From Sipunculus nudus (lineage: Eukaryota; Annelida; Sipuncula; Golfingiida; Sipunculidae), in assembly GCA_026874595.1 (NCBI GenBank), contig CM049311.1:11561676-11625675 (forward strand): 64,000 nucleotides of DNA, read 5' to 3'. Shown piece by piece: positions 24,801-37,385 of the stretch (positions are counted from its first letter, which is position 1; each line of letters starts with the position of its first letter). Below the pieces are notes generated by a model, which had not been told where the DNA came from, made no database searches, and worked only from the letters and a program-made list of their open reading frames with translations. Position numbers and translations under genes: made by a program.

Positions 24801-26275
24801 ATGGGGGCAAAACAATGGTGGGAATATTTAAAGTTTAGAATACGAGAATGTTCTATTAAATTCTCTAAAGAAAAGCGGAAGAAAGAGAGGGAGGAACTGT
24901 TAAACCTTGAAAAGGCTATGTTTAATGCAGAGTTAAATCTATCAAGAAACAAAAAATCAAGTCAAACAATATATAATGGAATTAAAAAGAAAATTGAGGA
25001 ATATTACGAAAACTTAAATGCAGGACAGATAGTAAGATCACGTGTTGAATCGTTCGAAGAAGGGGAACGAAATACTAATTTGTTTTAAACATGGCCAGGA
25101 AAAACAAAACGAGAACAATTATTAAGAAATTAATTAAGTCGGATAAAGAGTTAATAAACTCCAAAGAAATTATGGAAGAAATAAGATTGTTTTAATAACA
25201 AAAGTATTCCAGAAAGACAGATACCAGTGAGAGTGAATGCTCAGATTTTCTTTTTAAAGTTAATGTTCCCCGTTTGTCTGAAAATGACATTCTAAGCTGT
25301 GAAGGTACACTTACAAAGAATGATATATTAATAGCATTAAAAGATATGAAAAATAATAAAACCCCGGGGAACGACGGTCTGCCTAGAGGATTTTACGTAA
25401 CCTTTTTTGATCTAATATGTGACGAATTGTTAAATTGCCTTAATGAGTGTTTTAGAGATGGAGCTTTAACTCCAAGACAAAAACAAGCCGTTATAACTTT
25501 GATAGAGAAACCAGGCAAGGACAATAGGCACCTGTCATCTTGGCACCAATAAGTTTATTAAATGTTGATGTCAAAATATTAAGCAAAGTATTAGTTAAAC
25601 GGATACAGACAATTCTTTCAAAACTAATGCATGAAGATCAGAGCGCATTTGTAAAAAGGCAGGAGACCTGACACTAATCGTCTAATTTCTGATATTTTAG
25701 AATACTGTAAATTACAAGACAGAAACACTTATTTTTGCTGTAGACTTCGCAGCGGCCTTTGACTCCATCGATTATAAATTACTTTTCACCACACTGGAGA
25801 GATTTGGTTTTGGACATGATTTTCTAACCTGGGTTCGTTTGTTACACTTTGACGTGGAAAGCTGTGTGATAAACAATGGATACACTACTGGCTATTTTAA
25901 ATTAGAACGGGGAACCCGGCAGAGGGATCCATAGGCCCCTTATTTATGCCTGTTTGTCATTGAAATTTTGGCAATTCTTGTTCGTCATTCCAATTCGGTT
26001 AGAGGCATAGATATCAACGGTTATGAGATTAAACAATGTCTATTCGCTGACGACACAACATATTTTCTTAAAGATTTTCAGTCTATGCAATCAGTTATGG
26101 ATATATTGGAAAAATTTGGGAAAATCTCATCAGTACAGATTAATTATGATAAATGCAAAGCTGCCTACATGGGAAAAACGAAGAACATACACTTGGCACC
26201 AAAGATTTTAAATGGGTTAATTTATATAAAAATGGCATCAAAATATAAGAATTATGGCACACATATTATCTGATG
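24801..26275 (+). pseudogene. LINE reverse transcriptase region
   Basis: Linker helix-rich segment (24801-25088), then finger and palm motifs (25274-25552, with NKTPGNDGLPRGFY), LLNVDVKILSKVL-like text near 25555-25610, a DFAAAFDS motif near 25745, a GTRQR-like patch near 25912, and the catalytic box as FADDTT (about 26044-26061). At least three frameshifts break it. The FADD form of the YADD box is normal for L1-like elements. Confidence 0.85.
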
Positions 26276-27282
26276 TTATCCGATTCACTTAATGTTGAGT
26301 GTATTTACGACAAAATAAAAACGACACTGAGTATGTGTAACATTAGATCTTTTTACGACGATTTTTGGTAGAAATATTCTCTTGAAATCCTTGTGTATTT
26401 CAAAATTATTATATGTCGTTAATATAAATGAACCACCGAGAGAGTTTGTTAAGCGAATAAAAAGCTGTGCTGTTGATTTTATATGGTACGGCAGAAAGCC
26501 TAAAATCAAGTATGAAGTATTGGTAGGACAGAAAGTGGCGGCTTAGGATTGCCGGATATAGCTTCTATGAAAGTCCGAGAGTAACGTGGATAGCAAGATT
26601 AAGGAATCTTTTAGAAATAAAGTATACAGTCATACCAAACTTATATCTGAGAAGCATTGGTGGTTTAAGATATGTTGATACAAATTTTGATCCGTCTAAT
26701 ATTGGCAAAAATTTGCCTACCTTTTTTTCACTGTTTGCAGTCATGGGCGTCATACACAATGTGTAATCCTGAATCAATTGCTAATATTTGTTAACAACAA
26801 GTATGGATTAGTAAATGTATCAGAGTCGAGAAAAGACCAATTTTTAATACGCATATAGCCAATCTAGGTATAAAGTACGTCTTTTAGGTGTTTAACAAAA
26901 CTGGTAGGGTGAAAGATTTAAAAGATTTGGTTCCAATATATAATCCCATGTATATAAAAACGTTTTTACCGTGGCTATCAGTACAGAAAGCGAAACCCGC
27001 GAAATGGAAACTAGAAATATTTTTAAATAATATTCCAGATGAAATAGAAACATTTGAAGTGAAGAGTAACATTGTGATGGTAAACGAAACGAAAATTGAT
27101 TTGGAAAATGTGAAGTTTAAGACTATTTATTCGATGGTAATTAATAAAAAGCTTGTAAAGAAAGGTTACATAATCTGTTAGGTGACCATTTTGAATGGGA
27201 TGAGGCAGTCATGTATATTGTACGACCTTAGACATGTATCTGCAGCAATTTCAGTATAGGGTACTATTTAATATTTTTATCT

Positions 27283-27669
27283 GTGATTGAACAATTGTAC
27301 AACTGGCGAATAATGGATAGTAAAAGATGTTCATATTGTTTTATTGAAGATGAGTCAGTAGTATATATATTCTGCGAGTGTCATGTGAGTAAAACCTTTT
27401 ATAATCAGCTCAAAACATGGGCAAAGAGTGCTGGAATTAATATGCCACGGTTGAGTCCAGCTTTAATTTATATGGGGTGTGATAAGAATTTCCCCTGTAA
27501 GAACATTGTAGATATTTTATTGTTGATTTTTAAGTTTGTTCTGTTTTCCTATCGTGATAAGATAAATCCGCCATCTATTCATATATTTATGAAATATTTG
27601 GTCAGGTTAGAAAGATTAGTAAGTAATGTTGCCGAAAAACACAAAAAGTTAGAAATACATCTGCAATAG
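27283..27669 (+). pseudogene. LINE C-terminal zinc-binding region
   Basis: A 128-codon open stretch with Cys-x2-Cys (CSYC) and Cys-x-Cys-His (CECH) residues, followed by hydrophobic and basic helices. This is the position and pattern of the zf-RVT region at the C-terminus of L1-type ORF2. It ends about 150 bp before the A-rich tail. Confidence 0.75.
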
Positions 27670-27898
27670 TGGAAACGTATACTGTTATCTTTAGGTTGAT
27701 ACATTTGTGATAATCCAAAAATTTAAATGAAATAATCTTACATTTACGGTATATCATTGTTGCTCTTGTATGCATGTAAATGTTTGTATTCTAAGTTCCG
27801 GGAGATGCCGATGATGAAAATGATAATAAATAAAAAAACTGGTAAAGAAAATATTCTGGGACATCTTGAGAGAGAAAAGAAGAAAAAAAGAAGACAAA

Positions 27899-27914
27899 AG
27901 GGTAAATTACAGAT
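27899..27914 (+). repeat. Target-site duplication, right copy
   Basis: Exact 16-bp match to 24222-24237. Confidence 0.8.
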
Positions 27915-28078
27915 ATTCTGTTAATCCAGGATACCTGGCGATAACCTTATTATATAACCCCCTGGAACGCAGGTAAGGCTCTGTCACTGAAAAGTCACAT
28001 ACCCTTGAAGCATCTACACATAATAAAATATATTCCTATACACTCCTCAATGATAATTTGACTTAAATAAATTGCTAA

Positions 28079-28134
<56 letters not shown>

Positions 28135-29336
28135 TAACAGAACATAAAAGAGAAATTCAACATTCAGTCAAACATTGTTACAATATGACAATTTATAGGA
28201 AGATTGAGTACCAAAAAGCATTTCTATTTCATTAATTAATATTAGAGACCATATGCATTCACCATGTCAATTTACGCCGGATCCCCACTCTTAATCGATG
28301 AGGAAATACACCTAGGGATAACCATTAAACAGGGCATATATATATATATATATATATATATAAGTGGATCGTAAACCAGAGCCATAATAATTTGTCCTAT
28401 GTGTAATTTTTTCTATCATGCAGGAGGTGTCCGTTATGGAAACGTTTACTTTCTATTTTCACCACTTTTATTGTAATATATAATGTTTCATAGTACTATT
28501 TTTCTGTCAGACATTTCATGTCCCGGCTTGAGACTTCTTATTTTACGGAAAAGAGTATATTACCCTTATATATCTTATCTATACTGTCTGACATAAAATC
28601 GTCCAAGTGTGATGGTGCTGAAATTTTTCTAGCTGAAATGGCATTTATACATTATATTCTTTTCGCCAAATATATTTCCCTGTCTTATTGTAGTATTTTT
28701 GAATTGTTAAGCAAAAACTGGGGCATTCTGGACTGAAAAGCACCGTTTGCTCCATGGTTATCAGAACGTCTGAAAATGTTACCCACACAGACTCATTTTA
28801 CCCTCTGGGTTCAGCTTATCAAATTTCAGTATAATGAGTGTACTTCAAAAAATAAAATTATTTATCAGTTTCTGTCGGTTATATTACAAAAACCTGCGTG
28901 TATAGAAAGGAGTTATGCAATCATTGCATAGGAACGTAGACACATATGATATGATCTTTGGACTGCTTTGCAAACAACATGCATCTTAATAATTCAAAAC
29001 GGCTTCATTTAGTTTCTGTAAACCTTAACGTATTAAGAATGATCTATTCATTGAAGTTTCCTGATATAACGTACACGAGTGTTCCCAGACAACCCGCCGG
29101 TCAATAACACTCTATGACAACGGATCAAAAACAACACGAACGTACGACGACCAATATGCATGATAAAGCTTAACGTTCAACCATGCAGCTCGTAACACGC
29201 GTTATTCAACATTTATATAATAAGAAGCCTGATATAGAAAAAGAACACTGTGGGTAAATTTGAATATATAACATAGATGTATGGATTGATTTATAAATGA
29301 GAGAAGCCAATAGCATGGTATTCGTATAATTCATTT
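27915..29336. other. Intergenic with two (TA)n tracts
   Basis: No gene seen. TA microsatellites lie at 28081-28136 and 28335-28362. An open frame at 28518-28736 (72 codons) has hydrophobic runs but no recognisable motif. Confidence 0.5.
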
Positions 29337-29936
29337 GTAATAGTTACACGTTGCAGGTTATTTAGCTCACACACTCCTGGATACGGCATCGACATTAACG
29401 ACATTCTTATTTTAATTTGCACAGCACAGTTTCACAGATATTATATATTATATACCTAAAAATCATGCAAAAGAAATAATCATCTGAAAAACCCTCTTGC
29501 ATAAAATTGATTCTCAGCAGGGTTTATCATATAATTTAAGTCCCACTATGACTCTACTGGGTACGGAAAGGACCTTAACATGTAAACTATAACAATTAAA
29601 TAGATAAGTAAGCAAATAATAAAAAAAATCAAGCTTTCTAAAGAATTATATTAATACCATTTGTTCTTTCAAATTCCAAAATTTGACAGCAGTTACAGAT
29701 ATGCTAAAAATATCAGTTGTATATATGGCACTTGTAAAGTTCGGGACAAGGATAATGCAGACGAGATATATTCAAATAACAACAAAATCAAAAATTTATC
29801 TAATGTTTATAAATCAAATTGATGAAATAACCCGGTCATAAGAAAAACGTTCGACGAAGGTAAAGGTATTAATGACTTTGAGAGGCATGCCCTCTGGCGG
29901 ACACTCGTGAGATTTATATTCCTTAACCAGAATGTG
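29337..29936. repeat. Dispersed repeat, copy 2
   Basis: Partner of 12687-13138; see that entry. This copy is longer through insertions, for example around 29485-29580. It ends about 185 bp beyond the stop codon of the ABC gene. Confidence 0.75.
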
Positions 29937-30121
29937 AAAGGTTCCCTCTCTTAAAATCCAATAGAGTGGCCACAAGAGTCTCTAAACAGCTTGTCTCTGA
30001 TGATTAGACAAAGGAATGAATATTGATTTCAGAGAAACATAATTGAGGTTTTCGAGTCGATAGATAAATCCCATGCCAAACTTTGCTGTTTGACGTCAAA
30101 TTTTATCCCCGGTCTTCAATG

Positions 30122-30322
30122 TTATTGTTTCTTACTTCTGGCATTGTTTAATTTGTAATAAACACCCTTCATTCCCAATAACTCTGCATGTTTACCAGTC
30201 TCCACCACCTGTCCCTTATGTATCACACAAATACAGTCCGCGTTTTGTATGGTGCTGAGTCTGTGTGCAATCACAATTCTGGTACGACCCTCCTGTGCTT
30301 TATCCAAGGCTTCTTGTACCAC
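30122..30322 (-). CDS. ABCB1-like exon 26 (NBD2 end, stop codon)
   Basis: It encodes [20 protein letters not shown] and RLSTIQNAD, then ends [12 protein letters not shown] and TAA (30122-30124). The switch His is present. Acceptor 'attcccaccag', phase 0. Confidence 0.9.
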   Translation of the reverse strand: MVQEALDKAQEGRTRIVIAHRLSTIQNADCICVIHKGQVVETGKHAELLGMKGVYYKLNNARSKKQ

Positions 30323-30670
30323 CTGGTGGGAATAATTAAACTAAAAATCAATTTGAAATAGGTTAAGATTTTTTTGTTTAATTTTTTTGTATATTTATTA
30401 CAAAGCAAGCGGTTTAAATGTCTGTGCTGTAACATTGATAGAAAGAGACTGTTATTACAATTATATACAAGGACATGTATAAAGAGTGATAAAAGACGGC
30501 GATGAAAATGAATTAGTTAAATCCTTGCAGCGAATATATTTGATTGTTTTCGCAAAAACATAAATAATCAATCGGCTATATCATATATTCACCTCGTAGT
30601 GACAATGAATATATTAATTTCATATATATTTATTTACAAGCTTATTACGAAAGACAAGAATAGTGGATTA

Positions 30671-30832
<162 letters not shown>

Positions 30833-31540
30833 CTAAAAATAGCCAATGTTTCATAAAGATAAAATAAGTTGCTCCTTTCCTGTTTATATATAACCATATA
30901 TTCGTCCAATAAAAACGTTTTATGTAAGATTACGTGGAGCAACATGTGCAGGTATGGTCTTAAAGCTACCATAAATCCAATCTGTTGCGGTAGCAGTTCA
31001 TTCTCGAACCAACGACATTATTTCCGATGTTTAACCTGTATTAAAATCACTTCAAATTCACATATTTTTTATTCCAGAAACAAATCACAATAAATCGTTT
31101 GTTTTTAACTACTGCTACACATTTGGAAAGGTACCATCGAATGTATGTCGTCACTATAATGACCCAAAAGGAAAAAATGAATAATGCATTTCTAGTATAG
31201 AATCAATCGCAAATCTAGAGAGAAATATAACATATACCATTTATTAACTTAAAGATACAGTCTAGTGTACAGTGTCAAACCGCTGTCACTTGGAAAGTTT
31301 ATATTACAATATGAGTCATATGAGTTAAAGAAAAAACCGTTACTATGAGGTTGGATACATTTGAATTTGTCTACACCGAATATATTCGTGTACCACTGTA
31401 AATGCGGTTATTATAATTGTAAAACAAATGATGACTGCAGAAACCCGTTTGGAAGAAAGAAAATTATACTATAGTGCTTTTCATCGTTCATTAGATATTC
31501 AACTTAACATTTTGTTTACAATAAGTTCGTGTGTACCCAC

Positions 31541-31745
31541 CGAGGGCAGAGATTCGATAAAAGAGTGGATATTGGCGGATCTGGCCGCTGCAATAATCTC
31601 ATCCATCGGGACTTTTCGCTCGTTGTCTCCGTAAGCGATGTTGTCAGCGATGCTGGTATCAAAGAGAATGGGCTCCTGGGATACGATACCGATCTTTGAC
31701 TTCAACCACTGAATATTCAACTTTTTGGCGACTGTGCCGTCTATT
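31541..31745 (-). CDS. ABCB1-like exon 24 (NBD2 Q-loop), acceptor eroded
   Basis: It encodes [20 protein letters not shown], then [19 protein letters not shown] and [12 protein letters not shown]. The donor TCG|GTGGGT is plausible. Upstream, the only AG near the expected start (before IDGT) is out of phase and would delete those residues, so the 5' border at about 31745 is approximate. Confidence 0.8.
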
Positions 31746-32199
31746 TTCCCCCAAAGGATACACGAAACAGTTATTACCCAGTGTATTTTCCAAAAGTTAG
31801 ACACTATTTGTGTGCTTGATTCGTAAAACTATGTACCTCCACAGTTCATTCCTAATTATCCTCTCCATCTGAAAGCGGATATCTGTTATTCTGTAAAGAT
31901 TCATGTTCTTTTTAACAGCCACGTTTGAAACACAGAAAATTATCTGTTCTACCATTTCACATCATGTCAGATGCTCCTGAAACCATCAATAAGTTATCGT
32001 AAAACACGCTGATTGCTTAAAATATCGGCAGATAATGATTTTAAGTCTGAGTAATGATATTTTTCCTCTGGGGATCTGACGCTTTTCAGGATCTACCTGT
32101 CTGTTAATTAATACAAATCATATACAAACCATATATTATGTTCAAACATAGATGTATTAGTGATATAATAACATAAAATACAAGGGCTGTGTTACTGAC

Positions 32200-32397
32200 A
32201 ACAGCTCCTTCAAGTGGATCATAGAATCTCTCTATCAGTTAGACTGCTGTGGACTTTCCATATCCACTGCTTCCAACCAACACCAGTCTCTGTCCTGGTT
32301 CGACTGAGAGGTTCAACTCACGGAAAACTGGAATGTCTGAACGTGTAGGGTAGTTGAAACTTACACTTTCAAACCGTATAGCCCCTTGGCTTTCTAG
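32200..32397 (-). CDS. ABCB1-like exon 23 (NBD2 Walker A), nonsense codon
   Basis: It encodes IRFESVSFNYPTRSDIPVF, then VEPGQRLVLVGSSGYGKST and AV, a TAA stop, and LIERFYDPLEGAV. The family has Gln at the stop (CAA to TAA is one C-to-T change, about 32245-32247). The Walker A third Cys is Tyr. 198 bp, phase 0. The donor GTT|GTCAGT is weak. Confidence 0.85.
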
Positions 32398-32758
32398 CTA
32401 AATACACAAAACAATACATCGTAAGAACGACAATCAAACAAAATGGATTTAATCCTCTGCTCTGATCATTGGTTCGGTTCTTTAATCAAGCAATTAAAGA
32501 AGTTGAAATCATAATAGTGGTACAAAAGCATATGAAAGTACAAGACGTTGCAATGTCAGATAAGAAGTTTTCAAGTTATGAAGTTCATGTTGTCGTTGTA
32601 TTTAATAAAACTGTAGATTGTATTCGTAAATTGCAAACAACGAAGTGTGGTCAAAGGCGGGTGACCTACAAAACATAAAAATGCAACTCTATCCTTAAGA
32701 TGTGCTTTTATCATTAAAACATATTTCATCTAAAAACTTAAAGATGCTCTTAACTCAC

Positions 32759-32915
32759 AGGTTTGGTCCCTACTTTAGAGTAAGCGTCGATCGGAGGTAC
32801 TTGGTCGTAGAGAAAGAATAAGCGGTTCGCGGCTACTCTGGCCTTACCATAGTCAGGGGTAAATGCTGTGGCGTTTTCAACGGACATAGCCCCAAACACG
32901 ATGCAGGAGAACACT
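32759..32915 (-). CDS. ABCB1-like exon 22 (TM12)
   Basis: It encodes VFSCIVFGAMSVENATAF, then TPDYGKARVAANRLFFLYDQ and PPIDAYSKVGTKP. Acceptor 'gtttactatag', donor CCT|GTGAGT. Confidence 0.9.
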
Positions 32916-33431
32916 CTATAGTAAACAAAAGGTACATGTGATGACATAATTGATGGATTCAGAATATCTATTTAATAGAATATGTTTGATATTGTAAGCG
33001 CCACAAAACGCTTACCATAACACGAACGCGTATTGTATCAACGGGAGTATTCATTATATCACAGTCTTCCCTCGGCAGTCAGTATAGATCCTGATAGGTA
33101 TATTAAGTCATGCAGGCAGAGTCACATAATGTAAGGCACAGATATAATACGATATATATTTAACTCCCGCAGTACGAGGTTTTGCTATCGCGATTATGGA
33201 GGCAGTTCTGCTGTATGGGGTTTGACCTCACATCTTACAAAGTTATTCTAATGCTCATGAGGTTAAAATGTCAATCATATAATCCTACTAAATTTAAGGA
33301 TTTGGGCGTGGTTCAAATTGTTCTTCCGCTTTACAGTTTGCTTGGAGTACTTTTGAATCGCATACCCCTCCCCTTATCTGACCCCGAAAGCTTTATTTTT
33401 CACATATTCTCAAAATTTTGAAAATCCTTAC

Positions 33432-33571
33432 TTGAACATATCCTGGAATGGTAAGCCTTCGTGTTGGACTAACCAGGCGCCGTAGCTAAAGAGGCGGCAT
33501 AAGCAAAGAACATCACCGCCTGGGACAAGGCGTAGGCCCCACCGTGCACTTGTGTCTTCTTTATACTCTTT
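33432..33571 (-). CDS. ABCB1-like exon 21 (TM11), 1-bp deletion
   Basis: It reads KSIKKTQVHGGAYALSQAVM and FFAYAAS, then must shift by one base to give YGAWLVQHEGLPFQDMFK. The exon is 140 bp where the flanking phases (2 in, 2 out) demand 141. The loss lies near 33495. Acceptor 'ttttttcag', donor CAA|GTAAGG. Confidence 0.85.
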
Positions 33572-34163
33572 CTGAAAAAAATGAAATATCCATCAGTCAT
33601 TAAAGTCTCTCGCTGTACTCTCTCCTCTTTCAGAGTGTGTCAAGTCCCCTCATTCATGAGCTATTTCATCGTGTCATCTTGTGATGAGAATTTTAGGTCG
33701 TACCCATACCCAGCCAACTTAAATATCTTAGTGACATTGTTTTTTTTATCCGGCTATTACCTAACAAAATCTAGGCTGATTGTGTATCATATATCTGTTT
33801 ATTTTTATTTAGCATTTTACATTTTGCTTTAAATCTGTACATAAAAACATGACTATATAATACATCAGCAGTCTTCTGTATCCTTATTGCTTATACATGT
33901 AATGTTACAAACTCAATTATATTGTTACCGACAAGCTCAAAGAAAATGACGTTTTTTGTGCAAGAACAATGAAATCCTCTGTCTTGAGAAAGATACAAAT
34001 ATCAATTATTCATCAAAAACCAGATTCAGTCATGTATACATTTTTTTAAAACAGAAACATTTTAATAGTTATTTAATCTTTAAAGTTTTCAAATAACAAG
34101 GTATTTAACCACAGAGTGGAGTTCTCGCGACCCTGCTGATTTATTGGACTTTACGAAACTCAC

Positions 34164-34264
34164 TTGTACGGAACATCCACTTGGCGGTTGTACTCGATGT
34201 TAAAATACGGCTCCTTTGTTAGTGACGCCACCGTGCGGATGTTAATGATGGCTTCTGTCGCAAA
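34164..34264 (-). CDS. ABCB1-like exon 20 (intracellular loop 4)
   Basis: It encodes FATEAIINIRTVASLTKEPY and then NRQVDVPYK. The acceptor 'taacag' directly follows the (TA)n tract at 34269-34333, so the microsatellite has replaced the normal pyrimidine tract. Donor AA|GTGAGT, phase 2. Confidence 0.9.
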
Positions 34265-34267
34265 CTG

Positions 34268-34268
<1 letters not shown>

Positions 34269-34333
<65 letters not shown>
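34269..34333. repeat. (TA)n microsatellite at the exon 20 acceptor
   Basis: A TA run of about 65 bp ending four bases before the exon 20 acceptor dinucleotide, on the minus strand. Confidence 0.9.
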
Positions 34334-34337
<4 letters not shown>

Positions 34338-34591
34338 AATGTTACCTCTTCATATATGTAGGTCTAGCATAAATGTGAACTTTACACTCCAATCAAAATA
34401 TAATCGTTCTTCGTTTATTTATTGCTCGAACTCTATATTAAACTTTTAAAAAATTATATATTTGTTTAGGAAAACAAAAATGCAATCGGTTGAAATATCA
34501 GAGGGTGCTGGTTGAAGTCCGACAGAACGTTAAGCCGTCGGTTCGTGAAAGATGTCTCATTGGCGAATAAAATTGATCACGTGAACATCAC

Positions 34592-34795
34592 CTTGCCTGC
34601 TTCTTCCACGGCCGTTTGATCCTCGAAGCTTGTACCCATCAACATCTGCATCTGAATGCATGCAGAGAGGAGCAGGACCGGAACGAAGGCTAGGATGACG
34701 AGACTCAGCTTCCAGCTGAAGACGGAACCTAACAGTATCCCGACCCCGACACTGCATAAACTCTGGGCAACAGTCCCCAAACGTGATCCTGTGGC
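34592..34795 (-). CDS. ABCB1-like exon 19 (TM9-TM10)
   Basis: It encodes ATGSRLGTVAQSLCSVGVG, then SWKLSLVILAFVPVLLLSA and QTAVEEAGK. 204 bp, phase 0 on both sides. Acceptor 'tgtatttaag', donor AAG|GTGATG. Confidence 0.9.
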
Positions 34796-35404
34796 CTTAA
34801 ATACAGAATATCATTATCTTATGAGGTTCAAGGAAGTCATAGTTCTGAATTGACAATACAAGTGTACAAAAATAACATATAACTTGTGTATGATAAGTAT
34901 AATTTTTTTATAATAAATATAGAGTAAATGATTTACAAATAATTATACATGAGCAATAAGCAATGTTTAAAAGACAATTTGGAATGTAATAAAAATAACA
35001 ACTTGTTTATGCATAGTAAAATAATATATTTTTATAATATATACCATTATATATGATATACAAATAATTATACATGAAAATAAGCCATGTTCTTTGAGAA
35101 AATATTCATGAAACAAAAGAGGAGATATGAAATGCGGACATAAGAAACTGTCAGATGCTGTGCTGTTGCACATACATTTTCATCGCAGATAATATAATAA
35201 CACATAAGTACTAATACGAGGGTGTGATACGTTTTTTGGTAAATTATAAAAGTATAAACGGTGATTAATATTTCATTTCAGTTTCTCTGTAAATGCATGA
35301 TTCCATCATTATGCATATTTTACTCCAATATAATTATTTCTAAATTATTCTTCTGGATCATGACATTTTTATAAACGGGAGTATTTCCAACGGAAAATAG
35401 TAAC

Positions 35405-35488
35405 TCCCTGAACAGAAGAAGTATCGACAGCAAGTCTCGTCGTCAGGGCACCTGTGGTGTGTCTGTGATCATCAAAGTAGGCAATATT
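35405..35488 (-). CDS. ABCB1-like exon 18 (TMD2 coupling helix)
   Basis: It encodes NIAYFDDHRHTTGALTTRLA and then VDTSSVQG, matching the WFDDxxNTTGALTTRLA motif; the Trp is Tyr here. Acceptor 'ggttttcag'. The donor GGA|GTTACT is a poor match to consensus, though GT is kept. Confidence 0.85.
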
Positions 35489-35964
35489 CTGAAAACCATA
35501 TAAAGTCTCATCAATATGCACATTCATGGACAACAATATTTTTAAATAAGTGTCCTTATCATATTTATAATAAGAATTAAAGATTAAGATAAGGGGCAAG
35601 TTCCGAGTGACACCGCTTGATCTTACATCATGCGTTATATTTGCAATAGGATATTGTCGAGCTATATTAGTTTTTGTACCAGTTTAAGGTATGGCCTTGT
35701 TTTCATATTATTATTGATTTACGAACCCTCTTACCTCAATTATCCTTAATTAAAAAAAAACACGTACATGTTGTAATTTCCCCCTGCTTGGTTACACACT
35801 GATATATTTTACATGAAGACCGTGATAAAAATTGTCATACCATAAATAAATATATTTTGTCTTCGAAAAGTTTTTTTTGGATTGGTCTTTTTTTCTGAAT
35901 TACAACTGATGTATGCTCGTATCTATGATAAGGATGTCACCCTTTATGCACAAGAATTATATAC

Positions 35965-36042
35965 CTGTCTCATAAGGGCTTTAAATGTCACTTGTCTGAG
36001 CCTCATGGTAAATTCTTGTCCTGATTTGGCAAAACAGAAGGT
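35965..36042 (-). CDS. ABCB1-like exon 17 (intracellular loop 3)
   Basis: It encodes TFCFAKSGQEFTMRLRQVTF and then KALMRQ, as in the FGKAGExLTxRLR loop of the family. Acceptor 'tctttacag', donor CAG|GTATAT, phase 0. Confidence 0.85.
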
Positions 36043-36237
36043 CTGTAAAGAGAAAAAATTTTTGACATGTTGCATAGCCTCATTTTACCAGTATTTTACC
36101 AGTTAACGTGTCCTCTTTGTGTTTAAAAAAGCACCATTAAGGATTGATCTGTTAAGACCAGATGTTTGGGGCCTTTATTATGAATTCAGTCAGTACCGAA
36201 CAATGCACACACACACAGACACACACACATATAAATG

Positions 36238-36240
<3 letters not shown>

Positions 36241-36285
<45 letters not shown>
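36241..36285. repeat. (TA)n microsatellite
   Basis: Intronic TA run in the ABC gene, preceded by an (AC)n stretch at about 36205-36228. Confidence 0.9.
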
Positions 36286-36289
<4 letters not shown>

Positions 36290-36850
36290 TATTTATCACA
36301 TGATATTGCTTTTCTCCATTTCATCAAACACCGAACATGGAGAAATCGGAGGCAAACATTTAGCTACAAATCATTAGTCGGTTAAATGAATTTTTGACAA
36401 TTAGTCATTTACATGGATATTGTATGATTCCATTATGGCGAGTCTCTAAATAACAGTTACCCTGACTACCCTTATATTGCTTAAATCTCCTGTTTTTTTT
36501 CAAAATTTATTATTTATCCAAAATTTTATTTTAAAAAAATGTGATCCAGTTGGAATTTTAAGCTTCCTTACGGCTATTGTCAACTGTGTGGGAAGTAAGA
36601 TGACCATGGGACACATTGTATTATTAAGCCTTTTCCATTTCATGATTTATTTTCACGGATTTAAGGGTAATCCTTTAATCAAAATATGTCGGTACTATAT
36701 TAATTCAAATCTCCTAAGTTATGTATCGAGGTTAAGAGCTATCCTGTTCCTGTAATGCATATTTTATTTGTCAATTCAAGCTATTCACTATCCAAGGTTT
36801 AAGCCGTTCTTTTCTTTCAAAATCAACGCAAAAGAGCATACAATAGTTAC

Positions 36851-36952
36851 CTGTATAAACATCCCAGTCCTTGCTACAAGGGCAATCACCAAGAACATCA
36901 GGGAGAAAAAGTTTGCTCTTTCTTCTTGCCTATGTGGGTCTCTGGCGAATAC
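36851..36952 (-). CDS. ABCB1-like exon 16 (TM8)
   Basis: It encodes VFARDPHRQEERANFFSLMF and then LVIALVARTGMFIQ. Acceptor 'aaatttgcag', donor CAG|GTAACT, phase 0. Confidence 0.85.
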
Positions 36953-37385
36953 CTGCAAATTTCCTCCCTATTTAATACTTAAAATCATGATTATGTTTTA
37001 CTAACAGAGATCTACAGATATCCACAGATACAGAAAACGAATTAGAAACTCCCGCATAAATGGAACTATGTGTTTCTGTGCATCTGTTCATATTTGTTAA
37101 CATTTAATACATTTGTCTTAATTTCATTAATTATAAAGTTCCCGGTTATAAAGATAAATACATAAATTCTTTATTTTCACGTTCGCTAAGCATTTATGTT
37201 GCAATAACCTATTATTGGGTTGCATCGAAGTACTATAGCAACACTTATTTAGTTAAACAGCATTTACATTGTACTGACATTAACGTTTTGGTTAAAAACT
37301 CCAAAGAAATAAACTTCTATATTTAAAATATTAAAATAATGGTCATTGTAAACGAAAGGTATCGTTTTTATCCAGAATGACTTAC

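Larger units (their letters stand above)
24238..27898 (+). mobile_element. L1-type non-LTR retrotransposon, defective
   Basis: Plus-strand LINE. Relics in order: an endonuclease fragment about 24478-24780, with an L1-type LQETHS-like stretch and SHGT, split by frameshifts. An internal deletion follows. The linker to the reverse transcriptase (WWEYLKFRIRE) starts at 24801. RT palm parts are at 25274-25552 (MKNNKTPGNDGLP), about 25740 (AVDFAAAFDS) and 26041-26060 (FADD). The C-terminal zinc-knuckle-like region (CSYCFIEDE, then CECH) lies in 27283-27669. The 3' end is A-rich ('aataaataaaaaaactgg', then 'agaaaaaaagaagacaaa'). Many stops and frameshifts make it inactive. The 16-bp target-site duplication bounds it, and the 240 bp before the endonuclease are unassigned (5' region). 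L1 or Tx1-like clade is inferred from motif order. Confidence 0.85.

Noticed and set aside
28518-28736. 72-codon hydrophobic open frame
   Set aside because: No motif, no splice signals that extend it, and no paralogous copy in the window to test conservation.
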